Source of the DNA: Pseudomonas fluorescens
GTDB lineage: Bacteria; Pseudomonadota; Gammaproteobacteria; Pseudomonadales; Pseudomonadaceae
NCBI RefSeq assembly: GCF_000967965.1
Contig: NZ_LACC01000017.1
Location: forward strand, 202,794 to 257,306
Length of the DNA stretch: 54,513 nucleotides
Direction of reading: 5' to 3'
The position numbers and the translations under genes were made by a program. Below the pieces are notes generated by a model that saw only the letters and a program-made list of their open reading frames with translations, was not told where the DNA came from and made no database searches. Numbering within the stretch: the first letter of the stretch is position 1; the number at the start of each line of letters is the position of its first letter. Of this stretch, positions 12,586-21,334 are shown piece by piece.

Positions 12586-13698
12586 ATGATCAAGTCGCGC
12601 GCCGCCGTTGCCTTCGAGGCCAAGAAGCCCCTCGAAATCGTTGAAGTCGATGTCGCCATGCCCAAGGCCGGCGAAGTCTTGCTGCGCGTGGTGGCCTCCG
12701 GTGTTTGCCATACCGATGCCTACACACTGTCTGGCGCTGATCCTGAAGGCATCTTCCCGTCGATCCTCGGCCACGAAGGTGGTGCGATTGTCGAGGCCAT
12801 CGGCGAAGGCGTGACCTCCGTTGCGGTCGGTGATCATGTGATCCCGCTGTACACCCCTGAATGCCGTCAGTGCAAATTCTGCCTGTCAGGTAAAACCAAC
12901 CTCTGCCAGGCGATTCGCGCGACCCAGGGCAAAGGCTTGATGCCGGACGGCACTTCGCGTTTTTCCTACAAGGGCCAGCCGATTTTCCACTACATGGGTA
13001 CTTCCACTTTTTCGGAGTACACCGTGCTACCGGAAATCTCCGTGGCCAAGATTGCTAAAGAAGCGCCACTGGAAAAAGTCTGCCTGCTGGGCTGCGGTGT
13101 CACTACCGGTATCGGTGCAGTGCTCAACACCGCCAAGGTGAAACCGGGTGATACCGTGGCCATTTTCGGCCTCGGCGGCATCGGCCTGTCGGCTGTCATT
13201 GGCGCTGTCAAAGCCAAGGCTGCCCGCATCATCGCCATCGACATCAACCCGGCGAAATTCGAAATCGCAAAACAGCTGGGCGCAACCGATTGCGTGAACC
13301 CGAAAGACTTCGATCGTCCGATCCAGGAAGTCATCGTCGACATGACCGATGGCGGCGTGGACTTTTCCTTTGAGTGCATCGGCAACGTGCAACTGATGCG
13401 CGCTGCGCTGGAATGCTGCCACAAGGGCTGGGGCGAATCGGTCATCATCGGCGTTGCCGGTGCCGGTCAGGAAATCTCGACCCGTCCGTTCCAGTTGGTC
13501 ACCGGCCGCGTCTGGCGCGGTTCGGCGTTCGGCGGCGTGCGCGGCCGTACCGAGTTGCCAAGCTATGTGGAAATGGCCGAGACCGGTGAGATTCCGCTGG
13601 ATACCTTCATCACCCACACCATGGGCCTGGAAGATATCAACAAGGCGTTTGACCTGATGCATGAAGGAAAAAGCATCCGCTCCGTCATTCATTTCTGA
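12586..13698 (+). CDS. adhC: S-(hydroxymethyl)glutathione dehydrogenase (class III alcohol dehydrogenase)
   Basis: Zinc- and NAD-dependent oxidation of S-hydroxymethylglutathione (formaldehyde plus glutathione) to S-formylglutathione; cytosolic. It is 370 aa. The catalytic zinc ligands are in GVCHTDAYTLSG and GHEGGAIVE (about 35-70), the structural-zinc cysteines in CRQCKFCLSGKTNLC (about 92-106), and the Rossmann motif IFGLGGIGL near 190. The start ATG at 12586 has CTGGAGAG as ribosome binding site. It is followed by fghA, which hydrolyses the product. Also called frmA. Confidence 0.95.
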   Translation: MIKSRAAVAFEAKKPLEIVEVDVAMPKAGEVLLRVVASGVCHTDAYTLSGADPEGIFPSILGHEGGAIVEAIGEGVTSVAVGDHVIPLYTPECRQCKFCLSGKTNLCQAIRATQGKGLMPDGTSRFSYKGQPIFHYMGTSTFSEYTVLPEISVAKIAKEAPLEKVCLLGCGVTTGIGAVLNTAKVKPGDTVAIFGLGGIGLSAVIGAVKAKAARIIAIDINPAKFEIAKQLGATDCVNPKDFDRPIQEVIVDMTDGGVDFSFECIGNVQLMRAALECCHKGWGESVIIGVAGAGQEISTRPFQLVTGRVWRGSAFGGVRGRTELPSYVEMAETGEIPLDTFITHTMGLEDINKAFDLMHEGKSIRSVIHF

Positions 13699-13737
13699 GA
13701 AGCAGCTGCAAGCCACAAGCTTCAAGCGGCAAGCTGA
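13698..13737. repeat. Short AAGC-type intergenic repeat
   Basis: The adhC-fghA gap begins with a run of degenerate CAAGC/GCAAGCT units (13705-13735). Similar runs occur in other Pseudomonas intergenic regions. It could form weak hairpins; no function can be assigned. Confidence 0.4.
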
Positions 13738-13786
13738 TTGAGTTGGCCTGGCGCTTGAGGTTTTGGTTTTCAGTGAGGAGTTTGCA

Positions 13787-14632
13787 ATGAGTTTGGAAAA
13801 CATCTCCTGCCAGAAAAGTTTTGGCGGCTGGCACAAGCGCTACCGCCATCGCTCGGAAGTGCTCGGTTGCGACATGGTGTTCGCCGTCTACCTGCCGCCG
13901 CAGGCGGAGCAGGGCGGCAAGTTGCCGGTGTTGTACTGGTTGTCCGGCCTGACCTGCACCGACGAGAACTTCATGCAAAAGGCCGGCGCCATGCGCATGG
14001 CCGCCGAGCTGGGGCTGATCATCGTCGCACCGGACACCAGCCCTCGCGGCGCCGATGTGCCGGGCGATCCGGATGGCGCCTGGGACTTCGGTCTCGGCGC
14101 CGGGTTTTACCTGAATGCCACTCAGGAGCCTTGGTCGCGCCACTATCGGATGCATGACTATGTCGTGCAGGAATTGCCGACATTGGTTGAAGCCCATTTC
14201 CCTGCGTCGGACAAGCGCGGCATCAGTGGTCACTCCATGGGCGGCCACGGTGCGCTGGTCTGCGCATTACGCAATCCGGGGCGCTATCTATCGGTGTCGG
14301 CGTTCTCGCCAATCAACAATCCGATGGATTGCCCGTGGGGGCAGAAAGCCTTCTCCCGCTATCTGGGAGAGGACCGTTCGAAATGGCGCGAATGGGATGC
14401 CTGCGCGTTGATTGCCGAGGCCGATGAAAAGCTGCCGCTGTTGGTCGACCAGGGTGATCGCGACGATTTCCTCGCCAACCAACTAAAGCCGGAAGCCTTG
14501 CAGCAGGCGGCCAAACTGGCAGGTCACCCGCTGACGTTGCGCCTGCAACCGGGCTATGACCACAGCTATTTCTTTATTGCCAGTTTCATCGATGAGCACT
14601 TACGGCATCACGCGCATGCTCTGGTTGGTTAA
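13787..14632 (+). CDS. fghA: S-formylglutathione hydrolase
   Basis: Esterase D-family serine hydrolase that splits S-formylglutathione into formate and glutathione, completing formaldehyde detoxification started by adhC. It is 281 aa. The nucleophile serine is in GHSMGGHGAL (about 148), and the C-terminal histidine is in the GYDHSYFFIASF motif near 260, both typical of the family. The start ATG at 13787 has GTGAGGAG 7 bp upstream; an in-frame ATG at 13763 is less likely. It is co-oriented with adhC across an 88-bp gap. Confidence 0.96.
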   Translation: MSLENISCQKSFGGWHKRYRHRSEVLGCDMVFAVYLPPQAEQGGKLPVLYWLSGLTCTDENFMQKAGAMRMAAELGLIIVAPDTSPRGADVPGDPDGAWDFGLGAGFYLNATQEPWSRHYRMHDYVVQELPTLVEAHFPASDKRGISGHSMGGHGALVCALRNPGRYLSVSAFSPINNPMDCPWGQKAFSRYLGEDRSKWREWDACALIAEADEKLPLLVDQGDRDDFLANQLKPEALQQAAKLAGHPLTLRLQPGYDHSYFFIASFIDEHLRHHAHALVG

Positions 14633-14645
14633 TGCAGGTAGAATC

Positions 14646-14675
14646 ACGCCCTGACAAAAATCGGGGCGTTTTTTT
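14646..14675 (+). terminator. Intrinsic-terminator-like hairpin abutting the ispF start
   Basis: ACGCCC (14646-14651) pairs with GGGCGT (14664-14669) and is followed by seven T (14669-14675), whose last T touches the ispF ATG at 14676. A TAGAAT box at 14639-14644 could be a -10 element. The hairpin probably ends fghA transcripts. It also occupies the place where ispF would need a Shine-Dalgarno sequence. Confidence 0.6.
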
Positions 14676-15149
14676 ATGCGTATTGGCCACGGCTATGATG
14701 TGCACCGTTTCGCTGAAGGCGATTTCATCACTCTGGGCGGCGTGCGCATTGCACACAGCTTCGGGCTGCTCGCTCACTCTGACGGTGACGTCCTCTTGCA
14801 CGCCTTGAGCGATGCCTTGCTCGGCGCTGCAGCGCTGGGCGACATCGGCAAGCATTTCCCGGATACCGACCCGAAATTCAAGGGCGCCGACAGCCGTGTG
14901 CTGTTGCGTCACGTCGTCGCACTGGTTCATGCCAAAGGCTGGAAAGTCGGCAACGTCGATAACACCATCGTCGCCCAGGCGCCGAAAATGGCCCCGCATA
15001 TCGAATCGATGCGCGCGCTGATTGCCGCGGATCTTCAAGTAGAGTTGGATCAAGTGAACGTGAAAGCTACCACCACCGAAAAGCTCGGCTTTGTCGGTCG
15101 CGAAGAAGGCATTGCCGTGCACTCCGTTGCCTTGTTGTTGCGCGCATGA
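14676..15149 (+). CDS. ispF: 2-C-methyl-D-erythritol 2,4-cyclodiphosphate synthase
   Basis: Fifth enzyme of the MEP pathway: cyclises CDP-methylerythritol 2-phosphate with release of CMP. It is 157 aa and acts as a trimer. The zinc ligands Asp8, His10 and His42 are visible (GYDVHRF and HSDGDVLLHALSD). The C terminus has the usual VNVKATTTEKLGFVGREEG segment. No purine-rich ribosome binding site precedes the ATG; a T-tract does. The end overlaps truD by 4 bp, so it begins the overlapping ispF-truD-surE-pcm run. Confidence 0.97.
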   Translation: MRIGHGYDVHRFAEGDFITLGGVRIAHSFGLLAHSDGDVLLHALSDALLGAAALGDIGKHFPDTDPKFKGADSRVLLRHVVALVHAKGWKVGNVDNTIVAQAPKMAPHIESMRALIAADLQVELDQVNVKATTTEKLGFVGREEGIAVHSVALLLRA

Positions 15150-16204
15150 ACGAACTGCAATTGCTCGGCCCGCGGGCTTACGGTGAAGCCCTCGGCACGG
15201 CGGTCCTGAAAGCGATCGCGGAAGATTTCCAGGTCGACGAAGTCCTCGACATTCCCCTCAGCGGCGAAGGCGAACACCTGTGGATCTGGGTGGAAAAGCG
15301 CGGCCTGAACACAGAAGAAGCAGCGCGACGGATTGCCAAGGCTGCCGGCGTGCCATTGCGCACCGTCAGTTATGCCGGGCTCAAGGACCGTCAGGCGTTG
15401 ACTCGCCAGTGGTTCAGCGTGCAACTGCCGGGCAAGGCCGACCCTGATCTGTCAGTGGCAGAAAACGATACGCTGAAGATCCTCAAGACCGCCCGCCACA
15501 AGCGCAAACTGCAACGCGGTGCCCACTCGGCCAACGGCTTTACGTTGCGCCTGACGCAATTCGCCGGCGACAAGGCCGCGCTTGAAGAGCGTCTGCAACT
15601 GATCGCGAAACAAGGCATCCCCAATTATTTCGGTGCCCAGCGTTTCGGCCATGACGGCGGCAACGTCGTCGATGCTCGTGCCTGGGCCGCGCGCAAGGCG
15701 CTGCCGGAGCAGCGCAACGTGCGCTCGCGTCTGCTCTCCACGGCGCGCAGTTTTCTGTTCAATCAGGTGCTGGCCGCGCGTGTCACCGATGGCACCTGGC
15801 AGCGTGCCCAGGTGGGCGATCTGCTGGCGTTCACCGACAGCCGCAGCTTTTTCCCGGCAGGTGAAGCCGAGTGCAGCGACCCGCGCCTGGCGATTCTCGA
15901 TCTGCACCCGACCGGTCCGCAGTGGGGCGAAGGTGACTCGCCGGCAGCGGGCGCTGTCCATGAACTGGAGCAGGCCATCGCCGCACGCGAAGCGGATTTG
16001 CGTGACTGGTTGATCAACGCCGGAATGAGCCACGAACGTCGCATCCTGCGGCTGCCCATTGGCGGGTTGACGTGGCATTATCCCGAGCCTGACATTCTGC
16101 AACTGGAATTCGTCCTGCCGGCCGGATGCTTCGCCACCGTATTGGTGCGCGAGCTTGTTGATCTGGTGCCGGTGGGGCAGACGGACAGCCCATGCGTATT
16201 CTGA
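15146..16204 (+). CDS. truD: tRNA pseudouridine(13) synthase
   Basis: Converts U13 of tRNA-Glu to pseudouridine. It is 352 aa, typical of TruD. The catalytic aspartate lies in AGLKDRQALTRQWFSVQLPG (about residues 76-95), and the TruD insertion domain follows at about 155-300 (NYFGAQRFGHDGGNV near 160). It overlaps ispF by 4 bp and surE by 13 bp, which implies translational coupling. This order is common in gammaproteobacteria. Confidence 0.96.
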   Translation: MNELQLLGPRAYGEALGTAVLKAIAEDFQVDEVLDIPLSGEGEHLWIWVEKRGLNTEEAARRIAKAAGVPLRTVSYAGLKDRQALTRQWFSVQLPGKADPDLSVAENDTLKILKTARHKRKLQRGAHSANGFTLRLTQFAGDKAALEERLQLIAKQGIPNYFGAQRFGHDGGNVVDARAWAARKALPEQRNVRSRLLSTARSFLFNQVLAARVTDGTWQRAQVGDLLAFTDSRSFFPAGEAECSDPRLAILDLHPTGPQWGEGDSPAAGAVHELEQAIAAREADLRDWLINAGMSHERRILRLPIGGLTWHYPEPDILQLEFVLPAGCFATVLVRELVDLVPVGQTDSPCVF

Positions 16205-16941
16205 TTTCTAACGACGATGGGGTAACAGCACCCGGTCTCGCCGCGCTTTATGCTGCGCTGGCGGATTACACCGAGTGCGTGGTTATCGCCCCGGACCAGG
16301 ACAAGAGCGGCGCCAGCAGTTCGCTGACGCTCGACCGTCCGTTGCACCCGCAAACCCTGGCCAACGGCTTTATCAGCCTCAACGGCACGCCAACCGATTG
16401 TGTGCACCTGGGCCTCAACGGCCTGCTGGAGCGCGAAGCGGACATGGTGGTTTCCGGTATCAACCTGGGCGCGAACCTGGGGGACGATGTCCTGTATTCC
16501 GGCACGGTGGCGGCGGCCCTCGAGGGGCGTTTCCTGAAACACCCTTCGTTTGCCTTTTCGCTGGTCTCACGCCAGGTAGAGAACCTTCCCACAGCTGCCC
16601 ATTTCGCGCGCAAACTGGTTGAAGCCCATGCTGACCTGGATCTGCCACCGCGTACGGTACTGAATGTGAACATCCCCAATTTGCCGCTGGACCGTATCCG
16701 CGGTATCCAGCTGACTCGCCTGGGCCATCGCGCCCGGGCCGCGGCACCGATTAAAGTGGTGGATCCTCGGGGCAAGTCCGGTTACTGGATCGCGGCGGCC
16801 GGGGATGCCGAAGACGGCGGCCCGGGTACCGATTTCCATGCAGTAATGCAGGGTTATGTTTCGATCACGCCGCTGCAACTGGATCGCACCTTCAATGATG
16901 CCTTCAGAAGTCTGGACGGCTGGCTGGAGGGGCTGCGCTGA
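16192..16941 (+). CDS. surE: 5'/3'-nucleotidase SurE
   Basis: Survival protein SurE, a metal-dependent nucleoside monophosphatase linked to stationary-phase survival. It is 249 aa. The N-terminal motif MRILISNDDGV holds the metal-binding pair Asp8-Asp9; the SGASSSLTLDRPL segment (about 37-50) and VSGINLGANLGDDVLYSGTVAAA (about 84-106) are the conserved metal and phosphate sites. The stop codon shares one base with the pcm start. It clusters with pcm, nlpD and rpoS as in E. coli. Confidence 0.97.
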   Translation: MRILISNDDGVTAPGLAALYAALADYTECVVIAPDQDKSGASSSLTLDRPLHPQTLANGFISLNGTPTDCVHLGLNGLLEREADMVVSGINLGANLGDDVLYSGTVAAALEGRFLKHPSFAFSLVSRQVENLPTAAHFARKLVEAHADLDLPPRTVLNVNIPNLPLDRIRGIQLTRLGHRARAAAPIKVVDPRGKSGYWIAAAGDAEDGGPGTDFHAVMQGYVSITPLQLDRTFNDAFRSLDGWLEGLR

Positions 16942-17618
16942 TGGGTCGCGAACAAGACGATATCCTGCATCGCGGCATCGGCATGACCTCCCAGCGAACC
17001 CGGGAGCGGCTGATCCAGCGCCTTTACGAAGAAGGCATTTCCAACGCCAGGGTACTGGAGGTCATTCGCCGGACCCCGCGCCACCTGTTCGTCGACGAAG
17101 CGCTGGCACACCGCGCCTATGAAGACACCGCGCTGCCGATTGGTAACAACCAGACCATCTCCCAGCCTTATATGGTGGCGCGCATGAGCGAGCTGCTGCT
17201 GGAGGCCGGTCCCCTCGACAAGGTGCTGGAGATCGGCACCGGGTCGGGTTATCAGACGGCGGTGCTGTCGCAACTGGTCGAGCGTGTGTTCTCGGTCGAG
17301 CGCATCAAGGTTCTGCAGGATCGGGCAAAGGAACGTCTGGTCGAACTGAACCTGCGCAACGTGGTGTTCCGCTGGGGCGATGGCTGGGAAGGCTGGCCGG
17401 CACTGGCACCTTACAACGGGATTATCGTCACCGCAGTGGCGACCGACGTGCCCCAGGCACTGCTTGACCAGTTGGCGCCGGGAGGCCGAATGGTGATCCC
17501 GGTCGGGGCTGGCGAAGTCCAGCAATTGATGCTGATCGTTCGCGAGGAACAAGGTTTTTCCAGGCATGTCCTGGGGGCTGTGCGCTTCGTGCCATTGCTC
17601 AATGGGCCACTGGCCTGA
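16941..17618 (+). CDS. pcm: Protein-L-isoaspartate O-methyltransferase
   Basis: Repairs age-damaged proteins by S-adenosylmethionine-dependent methylation of L-isoaspartyl residues. The SAM-binding motif EIGTGSGYQTAVLSQL is clear in the middle, preceded by the family's PIGNNQTISQPYMVARM. The ATG at 16941 (225 aa) overlaps the surE stop and fits coupling. A second in-frame ATG at 16983 (MTSQRTRERL) gives 211 aa, the length of the P. aeruginosa protein, and may be the true start. Confidence 0.95.
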   Translation: MGREQDDILHRGIGMTSQRTRERLIQRLYEEGISNARVLEVIRRTPRHLFVDEALAHRAYEDTALPIGNNQTISQPYMVARMSELLLEAGPLDKVLEIGTGSGYQTAVLSQLVERVFSVERIKVLQDRAKERLVELNLRNVVFRWGDGWEGWPALAPYNGIIVTAVATDVPQALLDQLAPGGRMVIPVGAGEVQQLMLIVREEQGFSRHVLGAVRFVPLLNGPLA

Positions 17619-17830
17619 GCATTTGTTTCGGCACGCTGAATTCTCTTCGATTGCCTTTGTCTTACAGCGGCATCGTTGTGTTAAACGGGATTCATCGTCA
17701 GGCAGCAAACGTGTGCGCGACACCGACTCGCTACATTAAAGGTAAAGCGTGCACGGCCCGTTATACTTGCGACAGTTCATTACCGGACTCCGGTATTTCA
17801 CATTTTCAGCCACCACAGAGGGAGCGGCGG

Positions 17831-18688
17831 GTGAGTCTCACAGTCATTGCGCAGCGTATGAGTAAAACGAGCTTTCAGCGCCTGGTGACTGGCCTTGTCT
17901 TGAGCACGTTGCTGGTCGGTTGTTCCAGCAACAAATCCAGCGATGTTCGTGTCGTCGACCGCAACAACGCCGCACCCCAGCGTCCGGCCGTGACCACCGG
18001 ACAATACGTCGTTCGGCCCAAGGACACCCTGTTCTCCATCGCCTTCCGTTACGGCTGGGACTACAAGGCCCTGGCGGCACGCAACAACATTCCTGCGCCT
18101 TACACCATCCGTCCGGGTCAGACGATTCGCTTTGATGGTCGTACCGATTCAACGTCGACGGCGGTGGTCAGTTCGTCCAGTTCAACGCCTTCGTCGTCGA
18201 GTAAAACCACGGTCATCCGTCGTTCGGCAAACGGTACGACCACCAGCACAACGACGGTTGTACCGTCCGTCGCGAGCAAGTCTGAACCCGCTCCATTGCC
18301 CCCTCCCGGACCAGCCCCGACCGGCTGGGGATGGCCATCTAATGGCATTCTTATTGGAAAATTCTCTTCAAACGGTAGTTTGAATAAAGGAATTGATATC
18401 GCCGGAGATTTGGGACAGCCTGTTTTAGCTGCGTCTGATGGGACGGTGGTATACGCCGGGAGTGGCTTAAGGGGCTACGGCGAGTTAGTAATCATCAAGC
18501 ACAGTGAAACCTACGTAAGCGCCTACGGACATAACCGCAGGCTGTTGGTTCGGGAGGGGCAGCAGGTCAAGGTCGGACAGACAATTGCCGAAATGGGGTC
18601 AACGGGTACAGACCGGGTGAAACTGCATTTTGAGATTCGCCGCCAAGGTAAACCTGTAGATCCGCTGCAATTCCTGCCACGTCGTTGA
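17831..18688 (+). CDS. nlpD: NlpD-type lipoprotein, LysM plus degenerate LytM domain
   Basis: Outer-membrane lipoprotein that activates septal N-acetylmuramoyl-L-alanine amidases. It is 285 aa with a GTG start at 17831 (GAGGGAGCGGCGG upstream). The lipobox LVGC puts the acylated Cys at 31; LysM lies at about 58-101, a Ser/Thr-rich linker at about 105-160, and the LytM/M23 domain from about 165. Two M23 residues are replaced: the His of HxGID is Asn (NKGIDIAG), and the first His of HLHFEIR is Lys (KLHFEIR). It is therefore an activator, not a peptidase. The domain's coding DNA is unusually AT-rich near 18340-18500; the rpoS promoter is expected inside this gene, as in relatives. Confidence 0.93.
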   Translation: MSLTVIAQRMSKTSFQRLVTGLVLSTLLVGCSSNKSSDVRVVDRNNAAPQRPAVTTGQYVVRPKDTLFSIAFRYGWDYKALAARNNIPAPYTIRPGQTIRFDGRTDSTSTAVVSSSSSTPSSSSKTTVIRRSANGTTTSTTTVVPSVASKSEPAPLPPPGPAPTGWGWPSNGILIGKFSSNGSLNKGIDIAGDLGQPVLAASDGTVVYAGSGLRGYGELVIIKHSETYVSAYGHNRRLLVREGQQVKVGQTIAEMGSTGTDRVKLHFEIRRQGKPVDPLQFLPRR

Positions 18689-18793
18689 TCGCTTACCAGC
18701 CTGTTCCGTCGCGTAGAGGGGACAGGCTCCAGCGTTGCCAGGGAGAAAGGCGCCGCTTGAGCTTGAGGTCGAACTCACCAAAGGACTATAACA

Positions 18794-19801
<1,008 letters not shown>

Positions 19802-19821
19802 GGCACTCACTGCGATGGCAT

Positions 19822-19847
19822 GAAAAACCCCGACTGGCTCGGGGTTT
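19822..19847 (+). terminator. rpoS intrinsic terminator, cut in its T-tract by the IS
   Basis: AAACCCCGA and TCGGGGTTT form a strong hairpin with loop CTGGC. The T-tract is only three T before the inferred IS left end at 19848. Joining the flanks restores GGGGTTTTATTGCC, so the element appears to have inserted at the edge of the T-run. Confidence 0.8.
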
Positions 19848-19871
19848 AATGAGATGGTCAGCCTGACCGAG

Positions 19872-19905
19872 AAGCCCTGCAGGTTTACGCTTGCAGGGCT
19901 TTTCT
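19872..19905 (+). terminator. Hairpin in the IS left end
   Basis: AAGCCCTGCA (19872-19881) and TGCAGGGCTT (19892-19901) form a perfect 10-bp stem with a 10-nt loop, followed by TTCTC. It lies between the IS left end and the transposase start, so it could stop read-through from rpoS or hide the transposase ribosome binding site. Confidence 0.6.
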
Positions 19906-19928
19906 CGTTTTCGGGCGGAGGATCTCTC

Positions 19929-20951
19929 ATGAACACGATGACACTTCTCGGTATCGACATTGGCAAACACAGTTTCCACCTGCATGGCCAGGACGCCAGA
20001 GGCCATCAGGTATTGCGCAAAAAAACCAACCGCAGCCAGTTGCTCAGCACATTGGCCCAACTGCCAGCCTGCACGGTGGTGATGGAGTCCTGCGGCGGCG
20101 CCCACTGGCTGGCTCGACAGATCGGTGCATTGGGCCACGAGGTGAAGCTGATCGCCCCGCAGTACGTCAAACCGTTCGTCAAAGGCAACAAAAACGACTT
20201 CATTGATGCCGAAGCGATTTGCGAGGCGGCGAGCCGCCCCGCGATGCGCTTCTGCTCGATCAAAACCGAAGAGCAGCAAACGCTTTCAGCCCTGCACCGT
20301 GTTCGTGATTCATTGATTGGCCATCGCACCGAGGCGACTAATCAGATCCACGGTTTTCTGTTGGAGTTCGGGATCAGCCTGCCTATTGGGGTCACTGCGT
20401 TGCACCGCGTGCCAGCGTTGCTGGATGACCCACAACACCCGGTTCCATTGCGCCTCAAGGGCCTGGTGATGCGCCTCTATTATCAAATCCAACAGCTTAA
20501 TGATGAAATCAAGGACATCGAGTCCGACTTGAAGCAGCAGTTGGAAGAAGACGATGCCGCGCGTCGCTTGCAGAGTATTCCAGGCATCGGCCCGATTACT
20601 GCCAGCGCGCTGCTGGCGGATATAGGGGACGCATCGAATTATCGCAGTGGACGTGATTTCGCGGCTTCGTTGGGGTTGGTGCCGAAGCAGCATTCAACCG
20701 GCGGAAAGACAGTGCTGCTGGGGATTACAAAACGCGGCGATAAGCACATACGCCGGCTACTGGTGCAGGGTGCGCGGGCCATCATGCAACATATCGACAA
20801 GCGTGAAGACGCCCTTGGACCTTGGGTTCGAGAGCTGCTGACGCGTCGCCACTCCAATGTCGTCGCGTGCGCGCTGGCGAACAAACTGGCGCGAATCGTG
20901 TGGGCGGTACTGGCCAAAGGCGGCCAGTACGACCCACATCCGAACGCTTGA
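19929..20951 (+). CDS. IS110-family transposase (DEDD recombinase), IS1111 subgroup
   Basis: Recombinase of 340 aa. The N-terminal DEDD (RuvC-like) domain starts LLGIDIGKHSFHLHG, with VVMESCGGAHW near 55 and NKNDFIDAEAI near 90 supplying the later acidic residues. The C-terminal Tnp_20 domain starts near LQSIPGIGPITASALLADIGD and carries the conserved serine region (SGRDFAASLGLVP, STGGKTVLLGITKRGDKHIRRLL). The start ATG at 19929 has GGAGGATC upstream. IS1111 assignment rests on the RPAMRFCSIKTEEQQ-type sequence, the terminal inverted repeats and long 3' non-coding DNA. Such enzymes act through a circular intermediate and an element-encoded guide RNA. No frameshift or stop seen, so probably active. 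Confidence 0.93.
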   Translation: MNTMTLLGIDIGKHSFHLHGQDARGHQVLRKKTNRSQLLSTLAQLPACTVVMESCGGAHWLARQIGALGHEVKLIAPQYVKPFVKGNKNDFIDAEAICEAASRPAMRFCSIKTEEQQTLSALHRVRDSLIGHRTEATNQIHGFLLEFGISLPIGVTALHRVPALLDDPQHPVPLRLKGLVMRLYYQIQQLNDEIKDIESDLKQQLEEDDAARRLQSIPGIGPITASALLADIGDASNYRSGRDFAASLGLVPKQHSTGGKTVLLGITKRGDKHIRRLLVQGARAIMQHIDKREDALGPWVRELLTRRHSNVVACALANKLARIVWAVLAKGGQYDPHPNA

Positions 20952-20999
20952 ACGTACAGCTTTGCCACCGGCTTTTGCGACGTCACTGACTGATGACAG

Positions 21000-21160
21000 T
21001 AAACGGCAAACGGCCCGACTGAGAACCTGGCAATAAAATCAGCTTTAGAGGCTGAGGGTTTTTTCAGGACAGTCGGGAGCGGCTACTCATCGAGGGCCGA
21101 GCGTTGTTACAGCAACGCTCACAACGAGCCCGGATACATTAGCGCAAGCCAGCTTTACCG
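21000..21160 (+). ncRNA. Predicted bridge RNA / seekRNA of the IS element
   Basis: Two consecutive structured lobes. Lobe 1: outer stem CCCGACTG/CAGTCGGG (21014-21021 with 21070-21077), apical stem TCAGC/GCTGA (21039-21043 with 21051-21055). Between them are GGCAATAAAA (21029-21038) and GGGTTTT (21056-21062). Lobe 2: outer stem AGCGGCT/AGCC-A-GCT (21078-21084 with 21147-21154), apical stems GGGC/GCCC and GAGCGTTG/CAACGCTC (21099-21106 with 21113-21120). Between them are CTCAT (21086-21090) and ATACATTA (21134-21141). Lobe 1 segments match the two halves of the empty target; lobe 2 segments match the two halves of the joined IS ends. RNA ends are not determined; structure was folded by eye. 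Confidence 0.75.
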
Positions 21161-21251
21161 AAAACAGCCTATGGGGTTGCAGGAGATGGGCTGAGCATAC
21201 ATTTATTGCCTGGCCAGGAGGTCGAGTCCCCTCGGGATTTTGGTTCCGTGC

Positions 21252-21269
21252 TGTAAGCCTAGGCTTACT
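21252..21269 (+). promoter_or_regulatory. GacA upstream activating sequence of rsmZ
   Basis: TGTAAG-CCTAGG-CTTACT matches the known GacA box TGTAAG-N6-CTTACA at 11 of 12 fixed positions. It lies about 175 bp upstream of the expected rsmZ transcript start, the distance class known for rsmZ genes. The IS right end is about 48 bp upstream of it, so this control site appears undamaged. Confidence 0.92.
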
Positions 21270-21334
21270 GTTGCGTAAGTGTTCGTTATTTTTACACCCT
21301 GGCAGTCGTCCATGCTGAGCGCTTTGTTACTATA

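Larger units (their letters stand above)
19848..21203 (+). mobile_element. IS110-family (IS1111-type) insertion sequence, about 1356 bp
   Basis: Complete-looking element lying between rpoS and rsmZ, in the same orientation. I set the ends by three agreeing signs. Imperfect terminal inverted repeats are AATGAGATGGTCAGCC (19848-19863) and, inverted, GGCTGAGCATACATT (21189-21203). The flanks rejoin into a smooth T-run (GGGGTTT plus TATTGCC). Both junctions contain TT, a candidate core dinucleotide, so the boundary is uncertain by about 2 bp. The element holds one transposase and about 250 bp of 3' non-coding DNA with strong RNA structure. A 17-bp imperfect direct repeat (GGGGTT-N4-GAGATGG at 19841 and 21173) also marks the two ends. 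No nearby second copy. Confidence 0.8.

Noticed and set aside
21014..21021. CCCGACTG shared by the lobe 1 outer stem and the rpoS terminator as a further guide
   Set aside because: The 8-mer is the same in both, but it is used in the RNA's outer stem and lies 20 bp from the insertion point. A chance match of this length is not unlikely.
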